DNA of 64,000 bases from Sanderia malayensis (taxonomy: Eukaryota > Cnidaria > Scyphozoa > Semaeostomeae > Pelagiidae), in the NCBI GenBank assembly GCA_013076295.1, contig RQOL01000945.1:1-64000 (forward strand), read 5' to 3'. Position 1 is the first letter of the stretch. Every line of letters begins with the position of its first letter. The notes beneath the pieces are model-generated. The model was not told where the DNA came from. It saw nothing but the letters and a program-made list of their open reading frames with translations, and did not search any database. The position numbers and the translations under genes were made by a program. Shown piece by piece: positions 20,601-29,639 of this stretch.

Positions 20601-23600
20601 TCGACACCCCAGAAGCGCTGGAACCTTGTGACGTCAGAAAATGCAAAGATGGCAGTCCATTTGCGATAAGAACGAGGTTTGGATGGACGTTAAACGGACC
20701 GTTGGACAGACGATTCACAAAAACTGGCAGTTGTTTCTTGGCGCGCACAGATGATGATGATGATGGACTGAAAAGGCAACTCATACAGTACTTCAATCGC
20801 GAGTTCAATGAGCCGATTCACGATGAAAGCAAAATGATGTCCGTCAATGACAAGCAGGCCATGAGGATTTTGGAAAACTCGATATGCAGAACAGATGATG
20901 GTCACTACGAAATGGCAATACCGTGGAAGTCAGATCAGCCGAGCTTACCGAGCAACCGGTCGATGGTAGAGCATAGATTGCAATGTTTAAAGAGAAGGCT
21001 GGCCAAGGATGAATCACTGAGATCCAAGTATACCAGTTTCATGAATGATTTGTTGTTGAAGGGACATGCAAGAAAGATATCTGAAGAGACAAAGACACGA
21101 GATAGAGGCATTTCGTGGTATCTTCCTCACCATAATGTTGTCAATCCGAAAAAGCCGGAAAAGGTACGAGTGGTTTTTGACTGTGCAGCCAAGTTTTGCG
21201 GGAGATCATTGAATGAAAGCGTGTTTCAAGGCCCTGATTTGACGAACTCGTTAATTGGCGTGCTCTGCAGATTTCGACAAGAAAGTATAGCTCTGGTTGC
21301 TGACATTGAGTCGATGTATTATCAAGTGCGTGTAAGTCCGAACGATGTAGATGCTTTGAAGTTCCTTTGGTTTCCCGAAGGTGACATTTCTCGGACGCCT
21401 GAAGAGTATCAAATGTTGGTGCATTTATTTGGTGGTATCTGGTCGTCTTGTGTTGCGAACTATGCTCTTCGAAGAACTGCTGTGGACAATTCTGCCAAGT
21501 TTGACTCGGACATCGCGAAAGCTGTGGAAATGAATTTCTATGTTGACGATTTCCTGAAATCCCTCAACACGTCGGAGCAAGCAATCAGAATGCAGGAGCA
21601 GCTGACAGATCTTTTGAAGTGTGGTGGGTTTCGTATAACGAAGTGGAATAGCAATTGTAGGAAGGTCTTGGACAGTATCCCAGAGAGTGAAAGATCAAAG
21701 GAGTTAAAGAACATCAACATCCAAGAAGATCTCCTTCCTGCAGAAAGAACTCTCGGAATGGAATGGAACATGGAGACTGATGTGTTTCAGTTCAAGATAA
21801 ACATCAAGGAAAAACCCCCTACCCGTAGAGGAATTCTAAGCACCATCTCGTCTGTGTTTGACCCTTTGGGAATCGCAGCACCATTTATACTGCCAGCCAA
21901 AATTCTACTGCAAAGTTCTTGTAAAGATCTTGGATGGGACGACGAAATTCCTAATGCAAATATGGTACTCTGGAGCCAGTGGATGGATGAACTACCGAAG
22001 CTCGAAAAATTCGTGGTTCCAAGATGCGTAAAGCCAAGTGAGTTTGGACATGTGGTAAATACCGAAATTCACACTTTCTCTGATGCTTCTGAGGCTGGTT
22101 ATGGGACGGTGTCGTATTTGAGATCGGTCAACAAAGATGGAAAAATTCACTGCGCTTTTCTCTTCGCAAAGTCAAGGCTGGCTCCGGTGAAAAGGATCTC
22201 CATCCCACGTTTGGAATTGACGGCGGCGACGCTTTCTGTAAAAGTTGATGCGATGTTGAGGAAGAATTTAGAAGTAAAGGTGCATCAATCTTTATTTTGG
22301 ACTGACAGCACATGCGTCCTCAGATATATCAACAACAGGAATAAAAGGTTCTATACATTCGTAGCAAATAGAATATCGGTGATAAACGATGGATCTAATA
22401 CATCTCAATGGCAGCATATTGGAACGAAGTTGAACCCAGCAGACGCAGCGTCAAGAGGAATGTCAGTAGATGAGCTTTTGCAAAGTAAACAATGGATTCA
22501 TGGCCCAGAATTTTTGTGGCAAGAGAAAGATCATTGGCCTGCCGGTGACCTGGATTTAAGCGATGTCACAGATGATGATGTTGAAGTGAAACGAACGGTT
22601 CAGATGAATTCAAGTAACGTTAAGGAGAAGAAGGGTATGACGTCAAATTTTATGACGTTTTCTGATTGGTACAAATTGAAAAAGGCAATTGCATGGATTT
22701 TGCGTTACAAGACATGGTTGCGTGAAAGGGTCAATGGACGAGCTGATGTTGGAGGAAGCTTTCCGAAGCGCATTACACTACATGAGTTGGAAGAAGCCGA
22801 GAGTTCCATTCTGAAATGCATACAGGATGAATGTTTTAATGAAGAAATCTGTGCGCTACAATCCAATATTGGCTGTGTGAAAAACTCAAGCCCCTTGCGA
22901 AGACTGGATCCGGTTGTGAAAAACGGACTTGTTTGTGTTGGGGGACGATTGAAGCATGCGCCCTACGAATATGACCATGAAAGACATCCAGTTATTCTTC
23001 CGAAGAATCATCATGTCAGCTACCTCATCATCAAACATGTTCACGAGATGTCAGGCCATTTTGGGCAGGAATACGTCCTTTCCGTTATCAGACAGAGGTA
23101 TTGGATCATCCGGGCACGAGTCTCTGTGAGGAAAATAACAAGAGGTTGTTTCAGCTGCAAGAAAAGGACACAGAATCCCTGCGTGCAGAAAATGGCAGAT
23201 TTACCGGAAGACAGAGTGACGTCTGGCAAGCCCCCGTTTACATCCGTTGGAATTGACTATTTTGGCCCATTTTTGGTAAAAAGAGGAAGATCATTCGTAA
23301 AGCGTTATGGTGTAATATTCACTTGTCTTACAGTTCGTGCTGTTCACATTGAAATCGCTCACACTCTGGACACTGACTCTTTCATACACTCGGTACGAAG
23401 GTTTATTGCAAGACGCGGAGTCCCAGAAGTAATTCGCTCAGACAATGGAACCAATTTCAAAGGAGGTGAAAGGGAATTGAGAGAGGCGTTAGCAGATTGG
23501 AATCAGAATACAGTAAACGAGTTCTTCTTGCAGCAACAAGTGAAGTGGATATTCAACCCACCAGCAGCTTCCCACATGGGAGGAATTTGGGAGAGGATGA

Positions 23601-24133
23601 TCAAGTCGATTCGAAGAGTGTTGAATGCGCTGTTGAAAAACCAAACGCTTGAAGATGAAAGCTTGCATACTCTCATGTGTGAAGTCGAGTCGATTTTGAA
23701 CGCCAGACCATTAACAAAGGTGTCAGATGATCCTAGAGACCTGAATGCGCTTACACCAAATCACTTACTCCTTTTGAAGTCGGATGCTGTCCTACCACCC
23801 GGGTTATTTGGAAAGTCAGATGGATTCGCTAAAAGAAGATGGCGGCAAGTGCAGTATATGGCTGATGTTTTCTGGCGGAGATGGCTACGTGAGTATCTAC
23901 CCATCTTGCAGATAAGGCAGAAGTGGCACAGTGGACAACGAAATCTTGCGAAAAATGATATCGTGTTAATCGTCAACCAATCGGTGCCGAGAAATTTCTG
24001 GCCAATGGGCAGAGTATTAGAAGCACACACCGGAAGAGATGGACTGGTACGTTCCGTGTTGGTAAAAACATCATCAGGACAGTACGTCAGACCGATTACC
24101 AAAGTTTGTTTACTGGAAGGCACGGATGATTAG
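17606..24133 (+). CDS. BEL/Pao gag-pol polyprotein, intact
   Basis: An uninterrupted frame of 2175 codons from the ATG at 17,606; four in-frame codons upstream begin only with GTG, so ATG is preferred. Order of domains: a charged N-terminal region; a DUF1759-like gag segment (about residues 490-650, with LMSFDGNPLNYVLF); two zinc knuckles, CFYCEGDHMVGEC near 730 and CDNCLSRNHFSAGC near 764; an aspartic protease with LLDSGSTASFC near 893; reverse transcriptase with VADIESMYYQ near 1232 and FYVDDFL near 1311; RNase H opening at FSDASEAGYG near 1491; an HHCC integrase finger near 1812; the integrase core with GIDYFGPF, RSDNGTNF and GGIWERM (Asp 1884, Asp 1944, Glu 1994); and a DUF5641-like tail. 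No missing catalytic residue was seen. Gag and pol are fused with no frameshift, as is common in BEL/Pao. Confidence 0.95.
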   Translation: MEQQKAIEDEENADEIREFSEVRRNPPSARVDNKGVNPEEIRRRKQARASAKRQLTISINRISDALTIGESAANTVEILELQAVERNLDNVFGSFVKACNQYRDALVDEDDIEECDVYSHEAKTRYLDIKQRVSFWQSSRNKASTDGKEPPDVSSEDSISQVKSKCISKSSFSRHSSGKTLSSRSKFSLEQEQFQRASRLASLRAESSMLKQHQSLASEELRIIQLKQQLALETEMAKMEAEERVCDEFVRSFVGRCEGESPVQNVSAKPVKYPMYDESVNSRKNVVSDVVESGSVKITCTAPIPESIMKRDDIFVVENSSLPCVSTTKKTTTPYAPPQHRREDEKVSHVMSPYATAWQPDGVHMYDVPPQKSNYAHQKPKTSPQHYDPHLQIPDNRYSKYEVPLQSRDAPPQCRNDSDMLKRPASDRNSPHLQYDDVCASVEDVSPSWEPFSVKMNAKKEANVEEPPVRTHEDPSCSDGDEGAFCLEAMKNLATAALLPKSELMSFDGNPLNYVLFIRSFENNVEKGTHDSSKRLQLLIQFCTGKARKAIQSCILLKSDEGYLKAKRILSERFGDSHTIARRWLSKIIDGPQIKHGDGESLQDLADDIESCEIALMATGRIMMLNNEDRLVKILQRCPVFVRSRWQSKVQDLRSKGRDPTVEDLRALIRVAANEKSDPVFGGIMENTTSWHTTGKAKIIRRTPPSGGAVFSTNTSVQNRVKAVGGGNFKCFYCEGDHMVGECVKFKSESGDLQFKFIRSKKLCDNCLSRNHFSAGCRRPAACTIPNCSIIRKHMGSIHDQVREYEIKRKEKLDAGKQSTAGQDDVVFRKPSTATNIREEDKGDQSKTSTWRQQFSGLTSETGAGSTSKALPIVPVKVKCRGSDETVSTYALLDSGSTASFCSKRLLELLGVNGEECRIKLSTINGIKDHCHTTVTSMQVMDLDERISVGINKVFSTEALNVSTESIARQEDVQNWPHLQDVFLPEVIAGGEVNLLIGVDTPEALEPCDVRKCKDGSPFAIRTRFGWTLNGPLDRRFTKTGSCFLARTDDDDDGLKRQLIQYFNREFNEPIHDESKMMSVNDKQAMRILENSICRTDDGHYEMAIPWKSDQPSLPSNRSMVEHRLQCLKRRLAKDESLRSKYTSFMNDLLLKGHARKISEETKTRDRGISWYLPHHNVVNPKKPEKVRVVFDCAAKFCGRSLNESVFQGPDLTNSLIGVLCRFRQESIALVADIESMYYQVRVSPNDVDALKFLWFPEGDISRTPEEYQMLVHLFGGIWSSCVANYALRRTAVDNSAKFDSDIAKAVEMNFYVDDFLKSLNTSEQAIRMQEQLTDLLKCGGFRITKWNSNCRKVLDSIPESERSKELKNINIQEDLLPAERTLGMEWNMETDVFQFKINIKEKPPTRRGILSTISSVFDPLGIAAPFILPAKILLQSSCKDLGWDDEIPNANMVLWSQWMDELPKLEKFVVPRCVKPSEFGHVVNTEIHTFSDASEAGYGTVSYLRSVNKDGKIHCAFLFAKSRLAPVKRISIPRLELTAATLSVKVDAMLRKNLEVKVHQSLFWTDSTCVLRYINNRNKRFYTFVANRISVINDGSNTSQWQHIGTKLNPADAASRGMSVDELLQSKQWIHGPEFLWQEKDHWPAGDLDLSDVTDDDVEVKRTVQMNSSNVKEKKGMTSNFMTFSDWYKLKKAIAWILRYKTWLRERVNGRADVGGSFPKRITLHELEEAESSILKCIQDECFNEEICALQSNIGCVKNSSPLRRLDPVVKNGLVCVGGRLKHAPYEYDHERHPVILPKNHHVSYLIIKHVHEMSGHFGQEYVLSVIRQRYWIIRARVSVRKITRGCFSCKKRTQNPCVQKMADLPEDRVTSGKPPFTSVGIDYFGPFLVKRGRSFVKRYGVIFTCLTVRAVHIEIAHTLDTDSFIHSVRRFIARRGVPEVIRSDNGTNFKGGERELREALADWNQNTVNEFFLQQQVKWIFNPPAASHMGGIWERMIKSIRRVLNALLKNQTLEDESLHTLMCEVESILNARPLTKVSDDPRDLNALTPNHLLLLKSDAVLPPGLFGKSDGFAKRRWRQVQYMADVFWRRWLREYLPILQIRQKWHSGQRNLAKNDIVLIVNQSVPRNFWPMGRVLEAHTGRDGLVRSVLVKTSSGQYVRPITKVCLLEGTDD

Positions 24134-24199
24134 TAAGACATTCATATGTAACCTTGTAAAGAAGAAACTACAGTGGATTGTGCAGTTTGGGGCCGGGTA
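24134..24199 (+). promoter_or_regulatory. 3' untranslated spacer with polypurine-type tract
   Basis: Short gap between the gag-pol stop and the 3' LTR. It ends in a G-rich run, TTTGGGGCCGGG, two bases before the LTR. This is the expected place for the polypurine tract that primes plus-strand synthesis; the run is interrupted by CC, so the assignment is by position. Confidence 0.55.
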
Positions 24200-24784
24200 T
24201 GTTACACATGAATAGAGAAGAATAGGAGAGAATTCAGAAGAAAGTACAAGGATGGAGAACAATGGACGCCGTCGCAACTGAGTTGATAATAAAGGGTGAT
24301 TTGTGTTGCAATTGCTTTGAGACCTTGTTTTTTTGAGAAACTCTTAATATCGTTTAAAATGCAAATTTCGTTAATTAGACTTTGAACTCCATAAACTGCA
24401 TAAATAGCGTAAACATTGCTAGTAAAATCAGTGCTGAATTCATGAACGCAGAGTAGCTTCAAGTTGCTGTGACAAGGACCAACAGATTGTAAGTTTGTAG
24501 TTATTTTGCTCTATTTTACTTAGTTTATGACATGATTTTCTCGCTGTTTTGTTTCGTACTATTGCTCCTATTATTCTTGTTTTGTAGTTTGTTTATTTCT
24601 TGAAATTAATTGATAGGCTAATTCGTCAAGTCGTAAACATAATGTCAGTTTTTTCTTATTTATTGCGTTTTTAGCAAACCATCACAATTTATCAGTATAC
24701 GAGTTGTTTGTTTTGCTTTGTTTGCCCTCGTTGCTGCGTGTAGCCGTGATGCGTCGGAATCGAGTCCTGTAGTGAAGAGCTACA
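24200..24784 (+). repeat. 3' LTR of the BEL/Pao element
   Basis: Same length as the 5' LTR and, on visual comparison, one substitution different. It is followed by the target duplication GGGTA. Confidence 0.92.
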
Positions 24785-25273
24785 GGGTATTTATTGTATT
24801 GTATGTATTGTAGGGTATGTATTGTAAGGTATGTATTGTATTGTATGTATTGTAGGGTATATATTGTAGGATATGTATTGTAGGGTATGTATTGTAGGGT
24901 ATGTATGTATGTATGTATGTATGTATGGGCATGAGTGGCAGCGAATGCAGCGCGCGAAGCGCGCCAACCAGATTAAGCTCTGTTTACTTGACGAGCTCCG
25001 GGGAGGGAGCGAAGCGACCGAACCTGGCCCATGTATGTATGTATGTATGTAGGGTATGTATGTATGTAGGGTATGTATGTAGTGTATGTATGTGTTGTAT
25101 GTATGTATGTATGTAGGTATGTATGTATGTATGAATGTATGTATGTATGTATGTATGTATGTATGTATGGGCATGAGCGGTAGCGAATGCAGCGCGCGGA
25201 GCCCGCCAACCAGATTAAGCTTTGTTTACTTGACGGACTGGGCCGAACGAGCGAAGCGAGTGATGACCCCTAG
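24785..25273 (+). repeat. Minisatellite, GTAT runs and GC-rich units of Helitron B
   Basis: A 14-bp minisatellite (GTATGTATTGTAGG) runs to about 24,900 and continues the array seen left of the BEL/Pao element at 16,930-16,961, proving that the retrotransposon split it. Then come GTAT tetranucleotide runs and two GC-rich units (about 24,927-25,030 and 25,168-25,273). The units contain GCGCGCGAAGCGCGC, a near-perfect hairpin, and GAGCGAAGCGA phrases. The second unit closes with the CTAG terminus. Long frames encoding [12 protein letters not shown] peptides here are artefacts of the tetranucleotide. Confidence 0.8.
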
Positions 25274-26488
25274 TCTAATATTACTATTCTGCGATGTCAC
25301 GTGATGACGCACTTTCCTCGCCAAAAACAATAGATTCGACCCGAAACAATAGGTCGAGCACCCAAAAACAATGGGCCGAAACGGCGAACCGTGTAATCAC
25401 AAAGGCTTTTTTGTATGTGGGTATATGGCAATGAAATTCACACTGAATGTTTAGTTTATTAATTTAACCAGGGTAATGGATTTTGTTTTTCGATTTTCTC
25501 CCTAATTATTGAATTATTCCATTAATTATTCTGCTAATTGTGCTATCACGAAAAAACTACGGTTTACGCTGGCGAAACTTCCAAATTCGCGTCCCGAACT
25601 CCATTTTCGAACAGAGTATTCGCTCTTCACATGACCCGTTTCTTCTTTTGCTATAATTTGATTGGCTCTTTCTCGACTTCACGTGAACAGTCACACGTTT
25701 TTCGTTATCATGCAAATTTGCCCTCGGGTTGAACAGTAGGTACTTTTGGAGAAGACGTGTGTTTTTGTTTTGCACACAAAGGATAACTGGGCGCCTTTCA
25801 AAGTGTTTTACGACCTGAATTATCTTTGTAAAGACTTGCTAATTGTTTGACAGACCTCTGGAAAATTATAGGAAACAATTGAGAACACAGGTGATAGCTT
25901 TGTTTTGTTTCTTGAGTGAGATAGTTGTAGTTTAGGTAGTGGGCGACCGCCATTGTTGCTTTGGCATGCTTGCGACGTTTAGGCCTAATGTAAACAAGCC
26001 CAAAGTTTTAATAAACAAATTATGATAAGGGGTTATCAGGCGAGCGCAGCGAGCCAAACTGTTGTAAGAGAAGTAGGCAGAGGCACGAGCTTAGGCGAAT
26101 GCAGCGCACTAAGTGCGCCCCAGCAGTCAATGTTTCTTGATAATAGATAGACAGGCGAGCGCAGCGAGCTAACCCATTGTGCGTGGGGTTGAAAGAGGCA
26201 TGAGCGAAGCGAATGCAGCGCACGAAGTGCGCCCCATCAGTCAATGTTTCTTGATAATAGATAGACAGGCGAGCGCAGCGAGCTAACCAATTGTACGTGG
26301 GGTTGAAAGAGGCATGGGCGAAGCGAATGCAGCGCACGAAGTGCGCCCCATCAGTCAGTGTTTCTTGATAATACATAGACAGGCGAGCGCAGCGAGCTAA
26401 CCCATTGTACGTGGGGTTGAAAGAGGCATGAGCGAAGCGAATGCAGCGCACGAAGTGCGCCAACCAGATGAAGCTTCTTTTACTTGAC
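25274..26488 (+). mobile_element. Non-autonomous Helitron, copy C, 3'-truncated
   Basis: Starts with the same TCTAATATTACTATTCTGCG as copy B, immediately after the CTAG of that copy, so the two form a head-to-tail pair without spacer. The shared body runs to about 26,010, then a tandem of 114-bp units follows. It stops at tacttgac (26,488), some 40 bp short of the expected CTAG end, where the Gypsy integrase frame begins. The last 3' bases were probably lost by deletion or by the junction with the Gypsy remnant. Confidence 0.7.
26030..26488. repeat. 114-bp tandem units, about four copies
   Basis: Each unit contains ttgataata(g/c)atagacagg, cgagcgcagcgagc, a gtggggttgaaagaggcat phrase and gcgcacgaagtgcgcc. 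The last is an inverted repeat (GCGCAC and GTGCGC around a 3-nt loop). Spacing of the ttgataata phrase is 114 bp. Related arrays lie at 44,730-45,060 and 59,289-59,470 inside other copies of the same family. Confidence 0.8.
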
Positions 26489-26490
26489 TT

Positions 26491-27405
26491 TTACCCATAC
26501 AACAATTCAAATGGTGAGAAACCGGTAGACTCTTGGGGCACTTCCCTGTATGCAAATAACACAGCATTTATATATCTAGGCCATTGTCTCGGCTGTTCAT
26601 TGCACAATCTCCTCAACATTGCTTTCAAAGTTCCATTGAACTTCTCTACTAAGCCATTGCACATGGGGTGGTATGGCATTGATGTTAGCTGCTTAATACT
26701 AAGTAATCTTGAAACTTCCTCCATACATTCTGATATAAACTGTGTACCATTGTCACTCAAAATCTCTTCTGGGAAGCTTAACCTGCTGTACATGTCAAGT
26801 AAAGCCTCTGCAACAGTTTCTGTATCAATATTCTTTAATGGTACAGCATCATTGTATCTCGTAGCATAATCAACCATAGTCAGGATATAGCGATAGCCTT
26901 TCTCTGAAGAAGGGAAGATGGGCCCGATTAAATCAATTGCAACTCTTTTAAATGGAATATCTATCAAGGGCATCTTTTGTAGAGGCACTTTTGATGTCTT
27001 GCCTTTGCTCTCAGTTTCCTGACATATATCACATGTCCTGCAGAATCTTGTAACATCACCCTTAAGGCCTGGCCAATAAAAACTACTCAGTACCCTGTCG
27101 CTTGTCTTCCTTATTCCCATATGACCTCCCATTAACGAATTGTGCGCCAGCTCGATGACCTGACTTCTCAAATCCTTTGGTACAACTACCTGTCTTATTT
27201 CAATGCCTCCATTTACTTTAGGGTGGCTATAAACACGATGTAGAATTCCATTTTTCTCTTCAAAATGCACGGACTGATCTCCCTCTATCTTTGGCTTTGT
27301 AAATTTTTGAAGCCTCTCTAATGAACTGTCCTCATGTTGAAGTTTTATAATGATTAGTTTTGGTGGAGGTAATTTTGGGAGTGGAGTGATAAACAGGTCG
27401 TTCAT
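26491..27405 (-). pseudogene. Gypsy integrase, C-terminally truncated
   Basis: A 304-residue minus-strand frame. It begins MNDLFITPLPKLPPPK, then has an HHCC-type region ending CRTCDICQETE, and an integrase core with VAIDLIGPIFP, EILSDNGTQF and GLVEKFNGTLK, giving the Asp, Asp and Glu catalytic residues. It closes at FSPFELLYG, the GPY-like end found in Gypsy integrases, and the stop is formed at the junction with Helitron C. Reverse transcriptase and RNase H, which should lie upstream, are missing: the next frame upstream is gag. The element is therefore internally deleted and cannot move on its own. Confidence 0.85.
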
Positions 27406-28356
27406 TTATGTTGTTTTATAAGCTCTTCTCTTGTAACTGTTGCAAATTTTGACACATCGGGTACCTTGAATGGGGGAGTAGTAGTAGTCCCCAAACTCTT
27501 TTGGTTTAGTGCTACTTGAGACTAGACCAGCTGTTGATTCTGAGTTATGTCCCACTCTATTCTTCTTACGAGCAAGTTGTTTCCCATGTGCACTCAGGAA
27601 TTGCTGTGCATGTTTCGTCATTTCACTGTGGTCACGTGGGGCCACCTCTTTCAAATAAATAGCTAGATCTTGCTGGCATCTACTTATAAACTGTTCTTTA
27701 TTTATTAGCTCTTTCAATCCTTGGTAAGACTTTTCAGTTCCTGAAAGCTCGACCCAACGGTCTAAGTACCCATCAATCCTAGCATAAAACTGAGCAGGAG
27801 TCTCCCCCTCTTCTGGGTCTGAATCTCTGTATCTCTTTTTGAAACCCTCTTTTGTTAGTTGATATCTTATAAGTAATGCCTCTTTAACTTTGTCATAGTC
27901 TAATACCGTATCCTCAGGCATCCTTGAATAAACATCTAGCGCTTTTCCAGTCAACAGGGCGCTTAAAGCCGTCGCCCACTCATATTTCTCCCATCCATTA
28001 ATCGTTGCAAACCGCTCAAATCTCTTCAAATAACTATCCAAGTCATCTTTTCCATCAACAAATGCAGGCAACTTGGGGCCCTTAGCCCTTTGTCTACCAC
28101 CCATGCCTTGTAAATCATACGACATATCTACTCCCTCATTCTTCAGCTCTAAAACTGTTTGAATTCGCAACTGCTCTTTCTCTAAAATCTCCTTTTTCTC
28201 CTTCTCTATAGCAAACTGGAACTCCAATTTCGCCAATTCTGCTCTGCGATTTTCCGCTCGCTCATCTCTCTCCATACTCTGCTGCATTTCAATAAACTTC
28301 TGTAAATGTCTTCCTTCGAGCCCAAGCTCTCGCCCATACTGTATTAATTTATCCAT
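27406..28356 (-). pseudogene. Gypsy gag-like protein
   Basis: A 316-residue frame with a long charged coiled-coil-like stretch (residues about 20-75, rich in E, K and R), then GPKLPAFVDGKDDLDSYLKRFERFA, split here as the retrotransposon gag opening, and a SCAN-like helical region with ALLTGKALDVYSRMP, ALLIRYQLTKEGFKKRYR and WVELSGTEKSYQGLKELI. The C-terminus runs into CVKICNSYKRRAYKTT and stops, with no zinc knuckle. The stop lies in a ~70-bp repeat shared with 28,850-28,915, where the protease to RNase H section has been lost. The primer-binding site sits upstream at 28,575. Confidence 0.8.
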
Positions 28357-28570
28357 ATTAATTATTGACTCTACTTTGCTGCTATGTCGCTCTGTTTAAA
28401 ACATTCAGCTTGCAAACGAAGTTTCCCTTGTATGTTTACCACCACATTGCGAAATTTTGTTGATTCCCGATAACCAATTTTCAAACACGCAATTTAAAAC
28501 ACCATAAATTCAGCCCCCAACAGCTTGAAAATACTTGAAAACTTCTCGTTTCGCTGCTTATCGTTTTATT

Positions 28571-28606
28571 GCCATTTCCCGGCTGAGCCCCCAATTGTCA
28601 CGAGTA
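28571..28606 (-). promoter_or_regulatory. Probable tRNA-Pro primer-binding site and LTR edge
   Basis: Read on the minus strand, a segment ending in TGACA is followed by TTGGGGGCTCAGCCGGGA. This closely matches the complement of a tRNA-Pro 3' end, the primer used by many Gypsy and retroviral elements. The gag frame starts about 215 bp downstream on the same strand. The TGACA end suggests the 3' edge of the 5' LTR at about 28,606. Confidence 0.65.
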
Positions 28607-28960
28607 AGAAAATGGCTTCAAGAGCGCTTAGCTTTAGAGCAAAACTTAGATAAAACAACATAAATGAACGACCTGTTTATCACTCCAAGCTGAATGAGCT
28701 CTTGTCACAGCACAAGCTGTCTCCCAAGATGGGTCAGGATCTTCAGGTCTCCTAGCATTCGGAATGTTCCCAATAATCACGTCATACATTGCATCCGGTA
28801 AACACTGAGCCTCTGTTTCTCCAATGAAATACGGTGTGTCAAAATTTGCAACAGTTACAAGAGAAGAGCTTATAAAACAACATAAATGAACGACCTGTTT
28901 ATCACTCCACTCGCAAAATTACCTCGAACAAAACTAATCATTTTTAACTCCTCTTCTAAA
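28607..28960 (-). pseudogene. Rearranged Gypsy pieces upstream of the primer site
   Basis: From about 28,850 down to 28,680 the minus strand reads PYFIGETEAQCLPDAMYDVI then IGNIPNARRPEDPDP and AVTRAHS, the phrase that in Gypsy elements links protease to reverse transcriptase. It lies on the wrong side of the LTR and primer site. A ~70-bp block (28,850-28,915) recurs inverted at 27,385-27,456, at the gag-integrase junction, and its first half (about 35 bp) recurs at 28,655-28,690. The three copies begin TGATAAACAGG and two end in TGACA, so they may be LTR-derived. The element seems to have been scrambled by recombination between them. Confidence 0.6.
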
Positions 28961-29106
28961 AGTCATTGTTAATTAAAGTGTCCAGTTCTCATGGGGCCAC
29001 ATTCAATAAGTTCTTGTTAATCAAATAAAACACAATAAAATGCAAAAAACAAACGCGAGAACAAACAACACAATACACATGACTGAACATTAAGTGTGAC
29101 AATGTT

Positions 29107-29480
29107 GATTTATGGTGTTCGATTAGCTGGATATCATTCACAGCACGCACTTCAAGAGATCGCAAGGATGTCATCAGACTCAATGCCTGAAGCATCCAAT
29201 ATCGTCTTGAATAATACCTAAGTAGATGATTGTGTCAGTGGAGAAGAATCCATTGAGCTTGCTCATCAACGTTCTCAAGAACTCAAACACGTGGTCAGCA
29301 AAGGAGAATTCCAGTTGAAAGGTATTGTCATCTCTGGAGAAGACCAACCTGAGACGATGAGTGAAGACAAAGAGAGCATAACCATTGCAGGAATGAAATG
29401 GTTTCTGAAGCAAGATGGCATCTCATTGCATCTAGCGAAAAAATCCATTCGGTTTGCCTGCCCATCCCAAATTTGAAAAT
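29107..29480 (+). pseudogene. BEL/Pao reverse transcriptase relic
   Basis: A plus-strand frame reads LIYGVRLAGYHSQHALQEIA, then PEASNIVLNNT, a TAA codon, VDDCVSGEES and HVVSKGEFQLKGIVISGED to MKWFLKQDGISLHL. This order matches the YVDD region and following connection of BEL/Pao polymerases; the stop occupies the Tyr position of YVDD. The piece is unrelated at sequence level to the intact BEL/Pao element in this window, so it stems from another lineage. No LTRs or other domains accompany it. Confidence 0.65.
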
Positions 29481-29639
29481 CAATAATCAATTGCACATTT
29501 TCCTCGCCAATCAAAGGCCGCGGTAACCAAAGACATGATCGGATGAGTGCGAAACGTAACAGGGTTTCATTGTTTCGAAAAGACTCAGCAACCCAAAACA
29601 ACGCACCATCAATCTTTCCAGAAACATAACATCATCAAT

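Larger units (their letters stand above)
16962..24784 (+). mobile_element. Full-length BEL/Pao LTR retrotransposon
   Basis: Two 585-bp direct repeats (16,962-17,546 and 24,200-24,784), each starting TG and ending CA, bound a 6.65-kb interior with one long gag-pol frame. A 5-bp target duplication, GGGTA, flanks the element (16,957-16,961 and 24,785-24,789). By eye I find a single difference between the two LTRs (C at 17,524, G at the matching place near 24,762), so the insertion is very young. It landed in the GTATGTATTGTAGG minisatellite of Helitron B. Every part needed for transposition appears to be present, so this copy could be active. Confidence 0.93.
15523..25273 (+). mobile_element. 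Non-autonomous Helitron, copy B, carrying a nested BEL/Pao element
   Basis: The left end, A followed by TCTAATATTACTATTCTGCG, is a Helitron-type TC start at 15,523 that interrupts the polymerase remnant. The right end is GTGATGACCCCTAG at 25,260-25,273, directly followed by the TC start of copy C. Between them lie the ~790-bp body shared with A, C and D (to about 16,310), about 620 bp found in no other copy here, a minisatellite, and two GC-rich units. Without the BEL/Pao insertion and its duplicated target the element is about 1.9 kb. No Helitron protein is encoded. Confidence 0.68.

Noticed and set aside
26020..26463. 147-residue frame with tandem [19 protein letters not shown] repeats
   Set aside because: The period equals the 114-bp satellite unit, which is a multiple of three, so the frame is open by chance.
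26030..26488. CRISPR-like array
   Set aside because: Units are contiguous without unique spacers, and the context is eukaryotic and transposon-derived.
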